Below the pieces are notes generated by a model. The model was not told the DNA's origin. It saw nothing but the letters and a program-made list of their open reading frames with translations, and made no database searches. Positions 15,752 to 25,439 of a stretch of DNA of 51,447 nucleotides are shown one piece after another (positions within the stretch are counted from its first letter, which is position 1; every line of letters begins with the position of its first letter). The DNA is from Lachnospiraceae bacterium (lineage in GTDB: Bacteria; Bacillota; Clostridia; Lachnospirales; Lachnospiraceae). The translations under genes and the position numbers were made by a program. The stretch is from contig JAAVZU010000034.1 in the NCBI GenBank assembly GCA_022791815.1, positions 1 to 51,447 on the forward strand, given 5' to 3'.

Positions 15752-17743
15752 TTAATTATTCTGTTTTCGATATTGTCCTGGTGTCATATCAAATTTTTTC
15801 TTAAAAGTACGGTTAAAGTGTTCTACATTAGGGTAACCAACTGCATCTGCAATATTTTCAATAGTCATGCTTCCATTTTTCAACAAAGTCTTTGCCCGTT
15901 TTAAACGTATATGTGTAACATGTTCACTAAAAGTTTTCCCCGATTTTTCTTTTACATACTTTGAAATGTAAGGCTCTGACAAATGAAAATACTCTGCCAT
16001 TCCATCTAAGGTTACATCTTTATAATTTGTCTGAATATAATTTAACATTTCTATTAAACGGTCATCCTGTATATTTTCATTGTGCTGCACCTTTGGAATC
16101 TTATTTACGGCAACTACTAATGCATGTATTGATGCTTTAATGATATCCTCATCCATTCCAGCCCCCCAATATGTCATACCCTCACAACTTACTGCCACAA
16201 ATGCCATAGCTTTGGAAGAAGATCCTTTGGAAAGTGCATGTTCCTCATAAACAGATAATTCATAACTTATATTAAAGAACTGCTTAATCGTATTGCTGAC
16301 TGCATCCAGCCTTCCATTTCCATTTGCATCAACGATTGTTTTCTTTTCACCACATGAAATAGTCACTTCTGCCATAATTCCCTGTACCTGCTTAAAATGG
16401 CACTCTTCTACATGGAATACTGGTGTGTGAATCAAATAGTTATCCTCAAAAATCTCATATACCCATTGTGGAGACAACTCCTGATGCTCTTTATCTGATA
16501 CCGATTTTACTGTATATCCAAACTCTTCCTGCATTGCTTTTGGAAGTGAGATAGAAAAATTTTGTTTTAAAATATAACTGATTCCACCCTTTCCAGATTG
16601 GCTGTTAATACGAATAACATCCGCATCATAAGTTCTTCCTACATCCATTGGGTCAATTGGCAGATAAGGAACTGTCCATTTCGTATCTTTTCCCTCTTCC
16701 CTCCATTTCATACCTTTGGCAATGGCATCTTGATGAGAACCAGAAAAGGCTGTAAATACCAAGTCTCCAGCATAAGGCTGTCTCTCATAAACATGCATCC
16801 TGGTTAATCTTTCATAGATTTCCCGAATCTTTGGCATATCAGAAAAATCCAACTGAGGATCTAATCCATACGAGAACATATTCATTGCAATTGTAATAAT
16901 ATCCACATTTCCAGTTCTCTCTCCATTTCCAAATAAAGTTCCCTCAATCCTATCTGCCCCTGCCAGTAATCCAAGTTCTGCATCACTAACACCACACCCC
17001 CTGTCATTATGTGGGTGAAGGCTTAAAATTACATTTTCACGGAATTTTAAATTCTTACTAATATAAGAAATCTGAGAAGCAAAAATATGTGGCATTGCCA
17101 TTTCCACAGTAGCAGGAATATTGATAATTACCTTTTGCTCACCAGTTGGCTTCCACACATCCAGTACAGCGTTACAAACTTCCAGTGCATACTCTACTTC
17201 TGTTCCAGGAAAACTCTCTGGACTATATTCAAATAAGAAATTTCCTTCTGTTTCGTCTGCAAGTGTCTTTAATAAAACAGCACCATCTACGGCAAGCTTT
17301 TTAATCTCTTCTTTGTTCTTTCCAAACACCTGCTCTCTCTGTGCTACAGATGTAGAATTATACAAATGAATCACCGCCTTAGGTGCACCTTTAACTGCCT
17401 CAAAAGTCTTTTTAATTATATGCTCCCTCGCCTGTGTCAAAACTTGAATTGTAACATCATCTGGTATCATATCCCTGTCAATCAACGCCCTTAAAAATTC
17501 AAACTCCGTTTCCGAAGCTGCTGGAAATCCTACTTCAATCTCCTTAAAACCTATATCTACTAATAACTGAAAAAATTCTATCTTTTCCTCTAAACTCATT
17601 GGCTCAATCAATGCCTGATTTCCATCCCGTAAATCCACAGAACACCATATTGGCACTTGTTCAATATGATCCTTCTTTGCCCATTCAAAATCCATAACTG
17701 GCGGCATAAAATATTGTCTTTTATATTTCTCATAATTTTTCAC
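15752..17743 (-). CDS. leuA: 2-isopropylmalate synthase fused to an AraC-type DNA-binding domain
   Basis: 663 aa in a single unbroken frame. Residues 1-560 are a complete LeuA of the type 2 group: [14 protein letters not shown] holds the metal-binding aspartate and catalytic arginine, [18 protein letters not shown] holds the HxH metal ligands, [10 protein letters not shown] the glycine-rich motif, and 390-560 the LeuA allosteric domain. It condenses acetyl-CoA and 2-oxoisovalerate in leucine synthesis. Residues 565-663 are an AraC helix-turn-helix pair: [20 protein letters not shown], then [20 protein letters not shown], ending in TPGQYRK. Start is GTG at 17743 with AGAGGG 7 bases before; the next in-frame ATG, at residue 13, would cut conserved sequence. 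A leucine-sensing enzyme carrying a DNA-binding tail suggests self-regulation, which is inference. Confidence 0.93.
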   Translation of the reverse strand: MKNYEKYKRQYFMPPVMDFEWAKKDHIEQVPIWCSVDLRDGNQALIEPMSLEEKIEFFQLLVDIGFKEIEVGFPAASETEFEFLRALIDRDMIPDDVTIQVLTQAREHIIKKTFEAVKGAPKAVIHLYNSTSVAQREQVFGKNKEEIKKLAVDGAVLLKTLADETEGNFLFEYSPESFPGTEVEYALEVCNAVLDVWKPTGEQKVIINIPATVEMAMPHIFASQISYISKNLKFRENVILSLHPHNDRGCGVSDAELGLLAGADRIEGTLFGNGERTGNVDIITIAMNMFSYGLDPQLDFSDMPKIREIYERLTRMHVYERQPYAGDLVFTAFSGSHQDAIAKGMKWREEGKDTKWTVPYLPIDPMDVGRTYDADVIRINSQSGKGGISYILKQNFSISLPKAMQEEFGYTVKSVSDKEHQELSPQWVYEIFEDNYLIHTPVFHVEECHFKQVQGIMAEVTISCGEKKTIVDANGNGRLDAVSNTIKQFFNISYELSVYEEHALSKGSSSKAMAFVAVSCEGMTYWGAGMDEDIIKASIHALVVAVNKIPKVQHNENIQDDRLIEMLNYIQTNYKDVTLDGMAEYFHLSEPYISKYVKEKSGKTFSEHVTHIRLKRAKTLLKNGSMTIENIADAVGYPNVEHFNRTFKKKFDMTPGQYRKQNN

Positions 17744-17794
17744 AATAAAACCCTCTTTCTTATTACATTAAAATTTATCAAACTTGTTGATATA

Positions 17795-17823
17795 ATTTTA
17801 TGCTTAGTAATAAAAATTTACAA
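17795..17823 (-). promoter_or_regulatory. Promoter of the leuA-araC fusion
   Basis: Minus strand TTGTAA (17818-17823) and TAAAAT (17795-17800), 17-base spacer. The leader is about 45 bases, so there is no room for a T-box or attenuator; control, if any, must act at the promoter. Confidence 0.65.
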
Positions 17824-17864
17824 TGATGAAATTTAATCAATATAATTGACTTATTTTATCCTGA

Positions 17865-19085
17865 TTACTTTTTTTGATATTCCAGATATATAATGGGTAC
17901 AAGCACGAATGCCAGCAAAGAATATAATACCAATAAAATTGGTACTGCCCCAAAAACCTTATTTCCAAAAGAATACAGGTTAAAATAATCTAATACATTA
18001 CCAATCTGTAACAATTGTTCTGGCAGCAATCCCAAAATCTTATTGATAACAGGAGTGTTAATATTCCCAAGAAATGAGGGAATAAACAGAATAACAAACG
18101 GAATAATTATGGCAATAACAGCTGACTTCGTTTTTGCTGACACCCACATACTTAAAAAGGAAATAAATAAGCAACCAATATATCCTCCAATAACAATCAG
18201 CAAATACTCCTGCCATACTTCAATATTATAGAAAGACTTCCAATCGGAAAAGACAATCTGTATTGGGCATGACCAGCCTTCTGCACCAAGATATAATAGT
18301 GTGACACCTGTATAGACCAGCATTGTTAACAAATAAATACCTGTTACAACACAAAAACCAGCCTTAATTTTTGCTACCGTTGCCTTATTTCTTCCATAAA
18401 GTGATGTAAAAAATATAGTGTCTGTCTTCCAAGAAAACTCATTGGAAAAAATGCCTGCAACCAAATATCCTAAAACCAGCATAGTAATCATAACAACCGT
18501 AGGTGCATAATCAAATAACTGGGACCATCCTGTTATGTAATCATAATAAAATGGTGTTTGAATGTTTTCATATTTTCTAATCAGATATTCTTTCTCAATA
18601 TCCGAATATTCTTCACTCGCTTCATTATCCAACCATTCTCTTAAAAGTCTTATACGATTCTTATAAAATTGGGGAGCTAATTCTTCTGTTAATTTATCTG
18701 CCTGATAGTAATTGTAATCACAAAATCCATCTGCAAAAGAATGATTTAAAAGATTACGAATATCCATAATTCCCTGCCCTTTGTTATAAGCAATTTGGCT
18801 CTCCCTAATATTATCTGACTGATATTCTGGTGAACTGACAATTTTTCTGTTTTCCATAATAACCTGTCTGATTTTTTCTTCATCCAGATAACCAGACCAC
18901 TTTTTCTGTTCTTTACGAAGTGCTGATACCGCAGATGGTCCAACTTTTGTCTTTCCACTTTTATCTACATAAGAAACATCCATAGCAAACCAACATACTA
19001 TAACAACAACAAAAAATAATAATAACATGGCAATCATATTGCTTGTCCTAGAAAATACTTTTCTCAATTCATATTTAAACATCAT
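17865..19085 (-). CDS. ABC-2 type transporter permease
   Basis: About 406 aa. An N-terminal membrane helix (TSNMIAMLLLFFVVVIVCWFA) is followed by an extracellular loop of about 150 residues and five further helices (PTVVMITMLVLGYLVAGIFS to the C-terminal VLYSLLAFVLVPIIY). This is the ABC-2 permease layout. The start overlaps the ATPase stop (ATGATGTTTAA); 19085 or 19082 are both possible, GGGGAAG serving either. With the ATPase and small membrane protein it forms an ECF-sigma-led export operon. Cargo unknown. Confidence 0.82.
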   Translation of the reverse strand: MMFKYELRKVFSRTSNMIAMLLLFFVVVIVCWFAMDVSYVDKSGKTKVGPSAVSALRKEQKKWSGYLDEEKIRQVIMENRKIVSSPEYQSDNIRESQIAYNKGQGIMDIRNLLNHSFADGFCDYNYYQADKLTEELAPQFYKNRIRLLREWLDNEASEEYSDIEKEYLIRKYENIQTPFYYDYITGWSQLFDYAPTVVMITMLVLGYLVAGIFSNEFSWKTDTIFFTSLYGRNKATVAKIKAGFCVVTGIYLLTMLVYTGVTLLYLGAEGWSCPIQIVFSDWKSFYNIEVWQEYLLIVIGGYIGCLFISFLSMWVSAKTKSAVIAIIIPFVILFIPSFLGNINTPVINKILGLLPEQLLQIGNVLDYFNLYSFGNKVFGAVPILLVLYSLLAFVLVPIIYLEYQKK

Positions 19086-19959
19086 CTTCTTCCCCTGCCC
19101 TTTCTCCAAAATAATATAAAAACAAGTCCTCCAATGTAGCAGCTTCTAACATTGCATTTTCTGCTGGCTGCTGTTTAGACAAAATTCTTAATTCCGTTCC
19201 TTCCTGACCAGTTTTTATATTAGATACCTTATAAGCTTGCAAGAAAGAGTTCACTTTGTCCTTTGCAATGGTTGCACTCCAAACCTGTACTGGCATTGTA
19301 GCAATCAGTTCTTCTGATGTCCCAGATACACAAATCTCCCCATCCTTCATCAGTATAATTTCATTAGCAATATATTCAATATCTGACACAATATGTGTGG
19401 AAAGTAATATTAAGCGTTCCTCTGCTAATTCACTAATTAGATTGCGAAACCGAATTCTTTCGTTTGGGTCTAATCCGGCTGTCGGTTCATCAAGAATCAA
19501 TATTTTAGGGTCGTTCAGCATTGCTTGGGCAATTCCCGCTCGTCGTTTCATTCCACCAGACAATTTTTTCATTTTTTTCTTTCCTACCTTAGAAAGTCCA
19601 ACTTTTTTTAATAATTGTTCTATACGCTGTTTTGCAACTATAGGGCAAACTCCTTTAATAGAAGAAATATACATAAGGTAGTCATAAACAGAGAAATCAG
19701 GATAAAAGCCAAAATCTTGTGGAAGATATCCTAATATTTTTCGATAGTTTCCATCCAATGCAAAAATATCTTTTCCATCCAATGTAATAGTTCCACTCGT
19801 GGGATTCAGCAAAGTACACAGCATACGCATAAGTGTGGTTTTACCAGCACCATTCACTCCCAATAACCCATAAACCCCAGTTGTCATTGTATAGGACACT
19901 TGATTTACCGCAATCATGTTCTGAAACTTTTTAGTCAAATTTGTAATAATCAATTCCAT
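19075..19959 (-). CDS. ABC transporter ATP-binding protein
   Basis: 294 aa from MELIITNLTK. Walker A is GVNGAGKTT, the Q-loop is GYLPQDFGF, the signature is LSGGMKRRAG and Walker B is KILILDEPTAG. The start at 19959 is chosen over 19977 since GGGAGG lies 10 bases before it and the family begins with MELxxxxLTK. It follows the membrane protein by two bases and overlaps the permease start, so the whole set is coupled. The C-terminal 80 residues are an ATPase extension seen in drug/lantibiotic-type exporters. Confidence 0.9.
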   Translation of the reverse strand: MELIITNLTKKFQNMIAVNQVSYTMTTGVYGLLGVNGAGKTTLMRMLCTLLNPTSGTITLDGKDIFALDGNYRKILGYLPQDFGFYPDFSVYDYLMYISSIKGVCPIVAKQRIEQLLKKVGLSKVGKKKMKKLSGGMKRRAGIAQAMLNDPKILILDEPTAGLDPNERIRFRNLISELAEERLILLSTHIVSDIEYIANEIILMKDGEICVSGTSEELIATMPVQVWSATIAKDKVNSFLQAYKVSNIKTGQEGTELRILSKQQPAENAMLEAATLEDLFLYYFGERAGEEDDV

Positions 19960-19961
19960 AG

Positions 19962-20711
19962 TTATTTTTCCTCCCATATTTCTTTACAATTTTTTTGTCC
20001 TTTGCAAATACAATTTCCCAGATATAGGACAGCCACAACCAACATACTTACCCAGACTAGCGGGGAAATACATGCATATATCTTTTCACTTAAAACAATT
20101 TGTGTCCATATAGCCGTCCATACAACACATAAAAATACTGCAAATATTTCATTCCCTCCCAAACGGCTATATAGGCATCGAAAACAAATACTGCAAGCAA
20201 CCACATAAGGCAGAAGAAATTGAATTAACATATCCTCTAAAAGTAATTTTCCTGTTAAAATTGTGAAAAACGAAAAAACACTAAGCAAAAGCAGATCAAC
20301 TAAAGCAAACAAAAAAATTCTAGCTGCATATATTTGATGCAAGGAAAAGTATGTGATACACTCCACTTCTATAGCATTTGAATTTTTATTTTTCCACATC
20401 TCTGGTAATATCAGTGTAGCAAATAGAGATGCTGCAATTCCCATACTTCTTTGAATATAAAAACTTTGTTCTGTTACTTGAAGAATTCCCCATAACAGCA
20501 ACAAAACCCCCCCTTGCAATACCCACCAACGTTTATGAATATACTTCCCCTGTTGAAAGATAAATTCAGTACCCGACAGAAGTTGTTTCTCTTCATTCTT
20601 AAAAAATGCTTCCTTTGATCTTTGAATGGTTTCTTGTAAATTTCTCTCATCATATTCTGCTACTTGACTTCTGCCTATATATTTTCTAATCCGATTATTA
20701 AACAATCTCAT
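19962..20711 (-). CDS. Six-helix membrane protein between ECF sigma and ABC genes
   Basis: 249 aa, no recognised family. A cytoplasmic N-terminus of about 75 residues (charged, FNNRIRKYIGRSQ) is followed by about six hydrophobic segments (VLQGGVLLLLWGILQ, MGIAASLFATLIL, IFLFALVDLLLLSVFSFFT and others) and a short basic tail. It starts inside the sigma factor's stop region (overlap 4 bases), so it is translated with it. A membrane protein directly after an ECF sigma is the position of an anti-sigma factor; an accessory transporter subunit is equally possible. No anti-sigma zinc-finger motif is seen. Confidence 0.6.
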   Translation of the reverse strand: MRLFNNRIRKYIGRSQVAEYDERNLQETIQRSKEAFFKNEEKQLLSGTEFIFQQGKYIHKRWWVLQGGVLLLLWGILQVTEQSFYIQRSMGIAASLFATLILPEMWKNKNSNAIEVECITYFSLHQIYAARIFLFALVDLLLLSVFSFFTILTGKLLLEDMLIQFLLPYVVACSICFRCLYSRLGGNEIFAVFLCVVWTAIWTQIVLSEKIYACISPLVWVSMLVVAVLYLGNCICKGQKNCKEIWEEK

Positions 20712-21223
20712 ATATTCTCCTTTCTAAAATAATCCAACAGTAATTTTTTAGCTCGTCTCACCCTATATTTTACAAGCGGCAAACTAATACCCAATATTTT
20801 AGATATATCTTTTTGTTTTCGTTCCTGTAAAAAATACAAAATAGCAACATCCCTTATTTCACTAGATAAACTTTGTAGTGCATTATATATATCTAATTGA
20901 CTGTCTAAACTATCATTCCTTAAATCTGGTATATCGGGCAATTCATCCATTGGAATTTCTTTGTTTTTTCTGTAATAGTCATTACATACATTGGCAGCTA
21001 TGGCATACAGATAATTCACCGCCTTTCCATAGTGTTTGTATTTTCTTAAATTTTGGAAGAATCGGGCAAAGGTTTCCTGTGTCATATCCTCTGCATAATT
21101 ATAGTCAGCAATATGTATCTGACAATATCTTAAAATTAATGGGTAATAATTTTTCACAAAAGTTTCCAAAGCCCTTTCATCCCCCATTCGCATTCTTTGT
21201 ATAAACAGAAAATCTATGTCCAT
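20708..21223 (-). CDS. ECF-type RNA polymerase sigma factor
   Basis: 171 aa. Region 2 holds AEDMTQETFARFFQNLRKYKHYGKA and the -10 contact part AVNYLYAIAANVCNDYYRK. Region 4 holds LSSEIRDVAILYFLQERKQK followed by DISKILGISLPLVKYRVRRAKK, a helix-turn-helix for the -35 box. Sigma-70 regions 1 and 3 are absent, as in ECF proteins. GGGAGGAG precedes the ATG. As the first gene of an ABC operon it probably drives its own operon under envelope stress; no matching promoter pair was identified. Confidence 0.9.
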   Translation of the reverse strand: MDIDFLFIQRMRMGDERALETFVKNYYPLILRYCQIHIADYNYAEDMTQETFARFFQNLRKYKHYGKAVNYLYAIAANVCNDYYRKNKEIPMDELPDIPDLRNDSLDSQLDIYNALQSLSSEIRDVAILYFLQERKQKDISKILGISLPLVKYRVRRAKKLLLDYFRKENI

Positions 21224-21368
21224 ATTCTCCTCCCTTCTTATATGGATTCAAAAATACATCTCTATATACTATAACGATTTTGAGATATAAAAGGATAGGA
21301 TGTATAAAAACTTTTTTACATCTAATAGAACAAAGTGTGCAATTGCGATGCACTCTCCTGTAATATAA

Positions 21369-21413
21369 AAACAGACTTTGCAATGTTATCTCATACCATC
21401 ACAAAGTCTGTTT
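21369..21413 (-). terminator. Terminator of the DUF4259 gene
   Basis: AAACAGACTTTG (21369-21380) and CAAAGTCTGTTT (21402-21413) form a perfect 12-bp stem, just after the stop codon at 21419, with TTTTATATTA following on the minus strand. Confidence 0.75.
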
Positions 21414-21418
21414 CTATC

Positions 21419-21850
21419 CTATTTTATTAGTCTGCCCTTTATCTCTTTTAAGTTATCCAGCCAAATCTGGTAATATTCTTCATTTTCTTCCCAAAGTTCA
21501 CGCAATTCAGAGTCTTCTTTGATTGCTAAATCAATAACCTTTGCTGCTTTCTCCTGCAAACCGCCAACTCCCTGTTCTGCTGCACTTGCAATAATCTCTG
21601 TAAACTCAGGCTGTTCTTTGCCATTTTCCGTAAGTAAAGCCCAATCAATTCCGTTCAATGCGGCATCTACAATTGCTGCTGCAGTTAATGCATACTGGCA
21701 AACATCATATTCCAGATATTCATATTCAGCCATAATTGCTTCGTCTAAATATCCTTCCAAATCTGCTAATAACTCCTCATTATCTGCTAGTTCTTCCAGT
21801 ACATCGAGTGATACATCATCACATAATAGTTGATAACTCCAACATCCCAT
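21419..21850 (-). CDS. DUF4259-family protein
   Basis: 143 aa from MGCWSYQLLCDD, with GGTGAG before the ATG at 21850; the longer frame starting at 21913 lacks any ribosome-binding site. The opening 'MGcWsy.ll.dD' and the pattern of helices with many acidic residues match DUF4259, whose members are widespread in Firmicutes and have no known role. Strongly acidic, no membrane segment. The neighbouring genes give no clue. Confidence 0.75.
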   Translation of the reverse strand: MGCWSYQLLCDDVSLDVLEELADNEELLADLEGYLDEAIMAEYEYLEYDVCQYALTAAAIVDAALNGIDWALLTENGKEQPEFTEIIASAAEQGVGGLQEKAAKVIDLAIKEDSELRELWEENEEYYQIWLDNLKEIKGRLIK

Positions 21851-21935
21851 AGTTGTCTCACCTTTCTTCTTTGTTTTATATCGCCATTTATTATACATAA
21901 TTCCCCTTAACATGGCAATAGTGTTCTAAAAAAAG

Positions 21936-23228
21936 TTACTTAGGAACTGTTACAGACTTGGGATAAATCTCTTTTATTACTTTATCATTATATGATTTAT
22001 CTATCCAATGATCCAAAGAGTTTTTGGCGTCTATTCCTCTTTTTCTTTCATCATACCGCATAAGTGCTACTGAAGAAACCAACATATTTAAAGTCATAAA
22101 TACCACCAAACACCATGTTATCCATTTTCCCGCTTTCATCGGAATTTTTTCAATCCATCTAGATAAGACAGGATACAGTTTTTTCAACCAGACTACAGCT
22201 GCAATGCCCCAAAAGAAACAAAAGAGAAGATTAATTCTTCCTCCAAGATTAAACTGCATTGCACTATAATCCCAAAAAACCTGCCCAAACACCATTTCCG
22301 TAAAAACGCTGCAAACATACTCATAAGTTCCTCCAAGCAAGGTTCCCATAAGAAATATATACCCATCTGACTTATCCTTGTAATGATATAACATCCACGT
22401 AACTAGAGCAATAGCTAATCCCCAAACTACGCTAAAATCTCCCCAAACCAAACTGCTCCTGCTCATCCAATATCCCATTGTCAAGCGACAAAATATAGTT
22501 TCTACTATGTCACCTAAAAATGCACCTATAACAAACAACAAAAATAATTTATAGAAACTGCAGCCTTTTGCAAAGATATTTTCTTTCTTTTCTTGTATTT
22601 CCTCCTTTTTTGTAACTGGATATGCTTTTTCCAAACGTTTTTTAGTATGCCGTATAATCCATGCATTCAGTCGTAGAGAAACTTTCAATAGTTGGTTATT
22701 TACTTTGTCTGCCTTTGGAAGTTTCGGTGAAACACCAAGAATTACTGCATAAGTCCCCACACTATCTAAAATCAAAACTCCAAGTAATATCAATAGCCCT
22801 ATATGTATAATTAACTTTGGCAAAATCCTAAAAAAGGACAGCAAAATTGGATTTAGAAAACACAATCCAAGGCTTCCAAAAATACCACCTATTATCAAAG
22901 AATACCAGCACACATAACCATCTATGTGAAATCGTAATCTAGAATAATCCCACCATTTCTTATGATAAACTCTATTTAAAGTCTTTCCTGCTATCCACTC
23001 TGCTAATCCAAATAATACACTGCTTCCTATAAATAAAAAAAACGGACTCGTCTTTAATTCATGCAATAATATTGTAACACCTATCATTGCCATTCCATAG
23101 ATGCAGCAAAGTGGTCCACCAATCACACCTCGATTAATAAACTTTTTATTTCGATAAGCGGCATAGATACTCTCTCCAATCCATCCCAAAAAAGAATAAA
23201 CGAAAAATAAAAATAATTGTGTATACAT
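21936..23228 (-). CDS. Putative ABC-transporter type IV (CmpB) membrane protein, two tandem domains
   Basis: 430 aa. Residues 1-200 match the CmpB/ABC_trans_CmpB layout: LFLFFVYSFLGWIGESIYA, FINRGVIGGPLCCIYG and WWDYSRLRFHIDGYVCWYSL. Residues 222-400 repeat the layout more loosely: LFLLFVIGAFLGDIVETIF, YWMSRSSLVWGDFSVVWGLA, FWDYSAMQFNLGGRINLL. This indicates an internal duplication and fusion, since single-domain proteins are about 200 aa. The C-terminal 40 residues are soluble. Role in the membrane unknown despite the family name. Confidence 0.8.
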   Translation of the reverse strand: MYTQLFLFFVYSFLGWIGESIYAAYRNKKFINRGVIGGPLCCIYGMAMIGVTILLHELKTSPFFLFIGSSVLFGLAEWIAGKTLNRVYHKKWWDYSRLRFHIDGYVCWYSLIIGGIFGSLGLCFLNPILLSFFRILPKLIIHIGLLILLGVLILDSVGTYAVILGVSPKLPKADKVNNQLLKVSLRLNAWIIRHTKKRLEKAYPVTKKEEIQEKKENIFAKGCSFYKLFLLFVIGAFLGDIVETIFCRLTMGYWMSRSSLVWGDFSVVWGLAIALVTWMLYHYKDKSDGYIFLMGTLLGGTYEYVCSVFTEMVFGQVFWDYSAMQFNLGGRINLLFCFFWGIAAVVWLKKLYPVLSRWIEKIPMKAGKWITWCLVVFMTLNMLVSSVALMRYDERKRGIDAKNSLDHWIDKSYNDKVIKEIYPKSVTVPK

Positions 23229-23340
23229 CTTTTCTCCTCTTTCTGTAAATTAGATAATTACATTTTTATCCTTAAATTTATTTATATTATAATAAGACTC
23301 TTGTAAAAATACAACTTTAATGGAAAATAAAAAGTATGTA

Positions 23341-23371
23341 TTGACACTCTCGTAATGTAACGATTTAGAAT
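23341..23371 (+). promoter_or_regulatory. MerR-type promoter
   Basis: TTGACA (23341-23346) and TAGAAT (23366-23371) are separated by 19 bases, the over-long spacer that MerR regulators correct by twisting DNA. The spacer CTCTCGTAATGTAACGATT holds the dyad. Confidence 0.8.
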
Positions 23372-23391
23372 AAATTTGAAAGGAGGAAGTA

Positions 23392-23753
23392 ATGAAAACT
23401 GTAAGAGATATATCAAAGATAACTGGAGTAAGTAAAAGGACACTGAGATACTATGATGAAATAGGTTTATTAAAGCCTACAAAATTTAACTATTCTGGTT
23501 ATCGCTTATGCGACAACAAAATGAAAATACAGAAATCTATAAAAAGTTTATGACCGCTAAAGAATCTGGTAATATAAATGAAGAAAAAGAAGCGGTTGCA
23601 TGTCTTGCCCAAAATTATAAAAAAATGTTTAAACTAGATAAAGCAAGAAATATACTCTTAGATTTGGCAAACGAATATCTGCATAACTCGCAACTTGCCG
23701 AAGCGACAGACAGCGAATATGGAAAAGGCTGTTCAAAATATTATGGCATTTAA
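23392..23753 (+). pseudogene. MerR/TipAS regulator with large internal deletion
   Basis: The start (AGGAGGAAGTA before the ATG) gives MKTVRDISKITGVSKRTLRY then YDEIGLLKPTKFNYSGYRL, a complete MerR helix-turn-helix. At about 23505 the frame is lost and the remainder, in another frame (NENTEIYKKFMTAKESGNIN then NILLDLANEYLHNSQL, EYGKGCSKYYGI), is the C-terminal part of a TipAS drug-binding domain. The missing middle is the dimer coiled coil and half of TipAS, about 100 residues. The promoter is intact, so the loss may be recent. Confidence 0.8.
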
Positions 23754-23936
23754 TATCATTTATGGAATAGATAGGATTGGAACATAATGTATATTCTGAA
23801 AAATATAAATAAATGTATTAACTGGTCATGTAATTTTGTATGAATTTCCCTAAATGTGGATATGCTAAGTAATAGAAAATTTATAGTGCTACTAAAAGCG
23901 GCATGGTCGTTTACTACACAAAAAGGGAGGGCAAAT

Positions 23937-25382
23937 ATGGAATCTATCTGGAGTAAAACAACAAAAATACCGGAAAAGAAAACTCTCATAAAAGAAAATA
24001 ATTTTGAAATTGCAGTAATCGGTGGCGGTATAACTGGTTTACTTACTGCATATCTTATGCAAAAAAACGGGAAACAGGTCGTTGTACTGGAAGCAGATAG
24101 AATTGGAAGCGGACAGACCAAAAATACCACTGCAAAAATTACCAGCCAACATGGAAGAATCTATACATCCCTCCTAAAAGATTATGGGGCTGAAAAAGCC
24201 AGATGCTATGCAATGGCAAATCAAAAAGCCATTGAACAATATGAAGAAATTATCAAAAAAGAACATATATCCTGCCACTTTGAATGGGTAAATTCCTATC
24301 TTTATTCCAGAGAACAAGAAAATCCAATTCGCCGGGAAGCAGAGGTTGCTAGTATCCTTGGTCTCCATGCATATTTTACAAAAAAAGTAAATTTACCTTT
24401 TCCTACAAAAGGTGCAGTATGTTTTGAAAAACAAGCACAATTTCACCCCTTAGAATTTATAAAAGCACTAGCTGATAAACTAACTGTATATGAACATACC
24501 CGAGTATTAAAAGTAAAAGGAAATTGTTTAGAAACTAATCAAGGAAAAATTTATGCAAAACATATTGTATTTGCTACCCATTATCCTTTTCATAACTTCC
24601 CAGGATTTTATTTTGCAAGACAACATCAAGAAAGAAGTTATGTTATTGCTATATCTGGCATTCCTAAATGGAAAGATATGTATTATAGTGAAGATCGTGA
24701 AGGGCTTTCTTTTCGATGGTTTGAAGATAATCTGTTAATTGGCGGTGGTGGACATAGAACAGGCGAAATAACATCTATGGATGGTTTTTCATGGTTAGAA
24801 AAAAAAATACATTCTTTATATCCAGATTACACAGAGGTTGCCCGTTGGTCTGCAGAAGATTGCATTACACATGATAACTTACCATTTATTGGAAGGTATT
24901 CTCTCTTTCATCCTAACTGGTATGTGGCAACAGGATTAAAAAAATGGGGAATGACTGGTGCAATGGTGTCTGCAAGATTACTTTCTGATAAAATATGTGG
25001 ACATTACAATCCTTATGAAAAACTTTTTACTCCAAGCAGGTGTCATCTTATTGTTTCAAGAAAAAAGCTTTGGTCTGACGTAAAACATAGCATTAAAGGT
25101 CTTAGTTTAGGAAATTTTTACTTTCCTTTTCATAATAGTCGCCATCTGGAAAATGGCGAAGCAAAAATTGTCCGAATTGGTCTCCGCCGTTATGGTGTAT
25201 ATAAAGATTCAAACGGAAAACTTCATAAAGTCTCTGTGAAATGTCCTCATCTTGGATGTATGCTCCACTGGAACCCAGAAGAACTAAGTTGGGATTGTCC
25301 TTGCCATGGTTCCCGTTTTGATTATGATGGAAAACTTCTGGATAATCCTGCACAGACAAATACTAAGGCAAGCATAGAATAA
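23937..25382 (+). CDS. FAD-dependent oxidoreductase with C-terminal Rieske [2Fe-2S] domain
   Basis: 481 aa. The N-terminal FAD domain (DAO/DadA type) has IAVIGGGITGLLTAYLMQ, with a glutamate-ending strand VVVLEADRIGSGQT, and the conserved GLxKWGMTGA near 345. The last 75 residues form a Rieske domain: C436-x-H438 (VSVKCPHLGCML) and C454-x2-H457 (WDCPCHGSRF). Similar fused enzymes transfer electrons from an unknown donor. The start at 23937 is chosen over 23856 because GGGAGG lies 7 bases before it. A second gene for a 57-aa protein follows. Substrate not known. Confidence 0.9.
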   Translation: MESIWSKTTKIPEKKTLIKENNFEIAVIGGGITGLLTAYLMQKNGKQVVVLEADRIGSGQTKNTTAKITSQHGRIYTSLLKDYGAEKARCYAMANQKAIEQYEEIIKKEHISCHFEWVNSYLYSREQENPIRREAEVASILGLHAYFTKKVNLPFPTKGAVCFEKQAQFHPLEFIKALADKLTVYEHTRVLKVKGNCLETNQGKIYAKHIVFATHYPFHNFPGFYFARQHQERSYVIAISGIPKWKDMYYSEDREGLSFRWFEDNLLIGGGGHRTGEITSMDGFSWLEKKIHSLYPDYTEVARWSAEDCITHDNLPFIGRYSLFHPNWYVATGLKKWGMTGAMVSARLLSDKICGHYNPYEKLFTPSRCHLIVSRKKLWSDVKHSIKGLSLGNFYFPFHNSRHLENGEAKIVRIGLRRYGVYKDSNGKLHKVSVKCPHLGCMLHWNPEELSWDCPCHGSRFDYDGKLLDNPAQTNTKASIE

Positions 25383-25439
25383 TTTTTCTTATATAAGGGT
25401 ATTCTAATTATGAGAAAAAAATAGAAAGGATTTTTAAGA

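Noticed and set aside
20878-21204. Plus-strand frame inside the ECF sigma gene
   Set aside because: Shadow of the sigma gene on the opposite strand.
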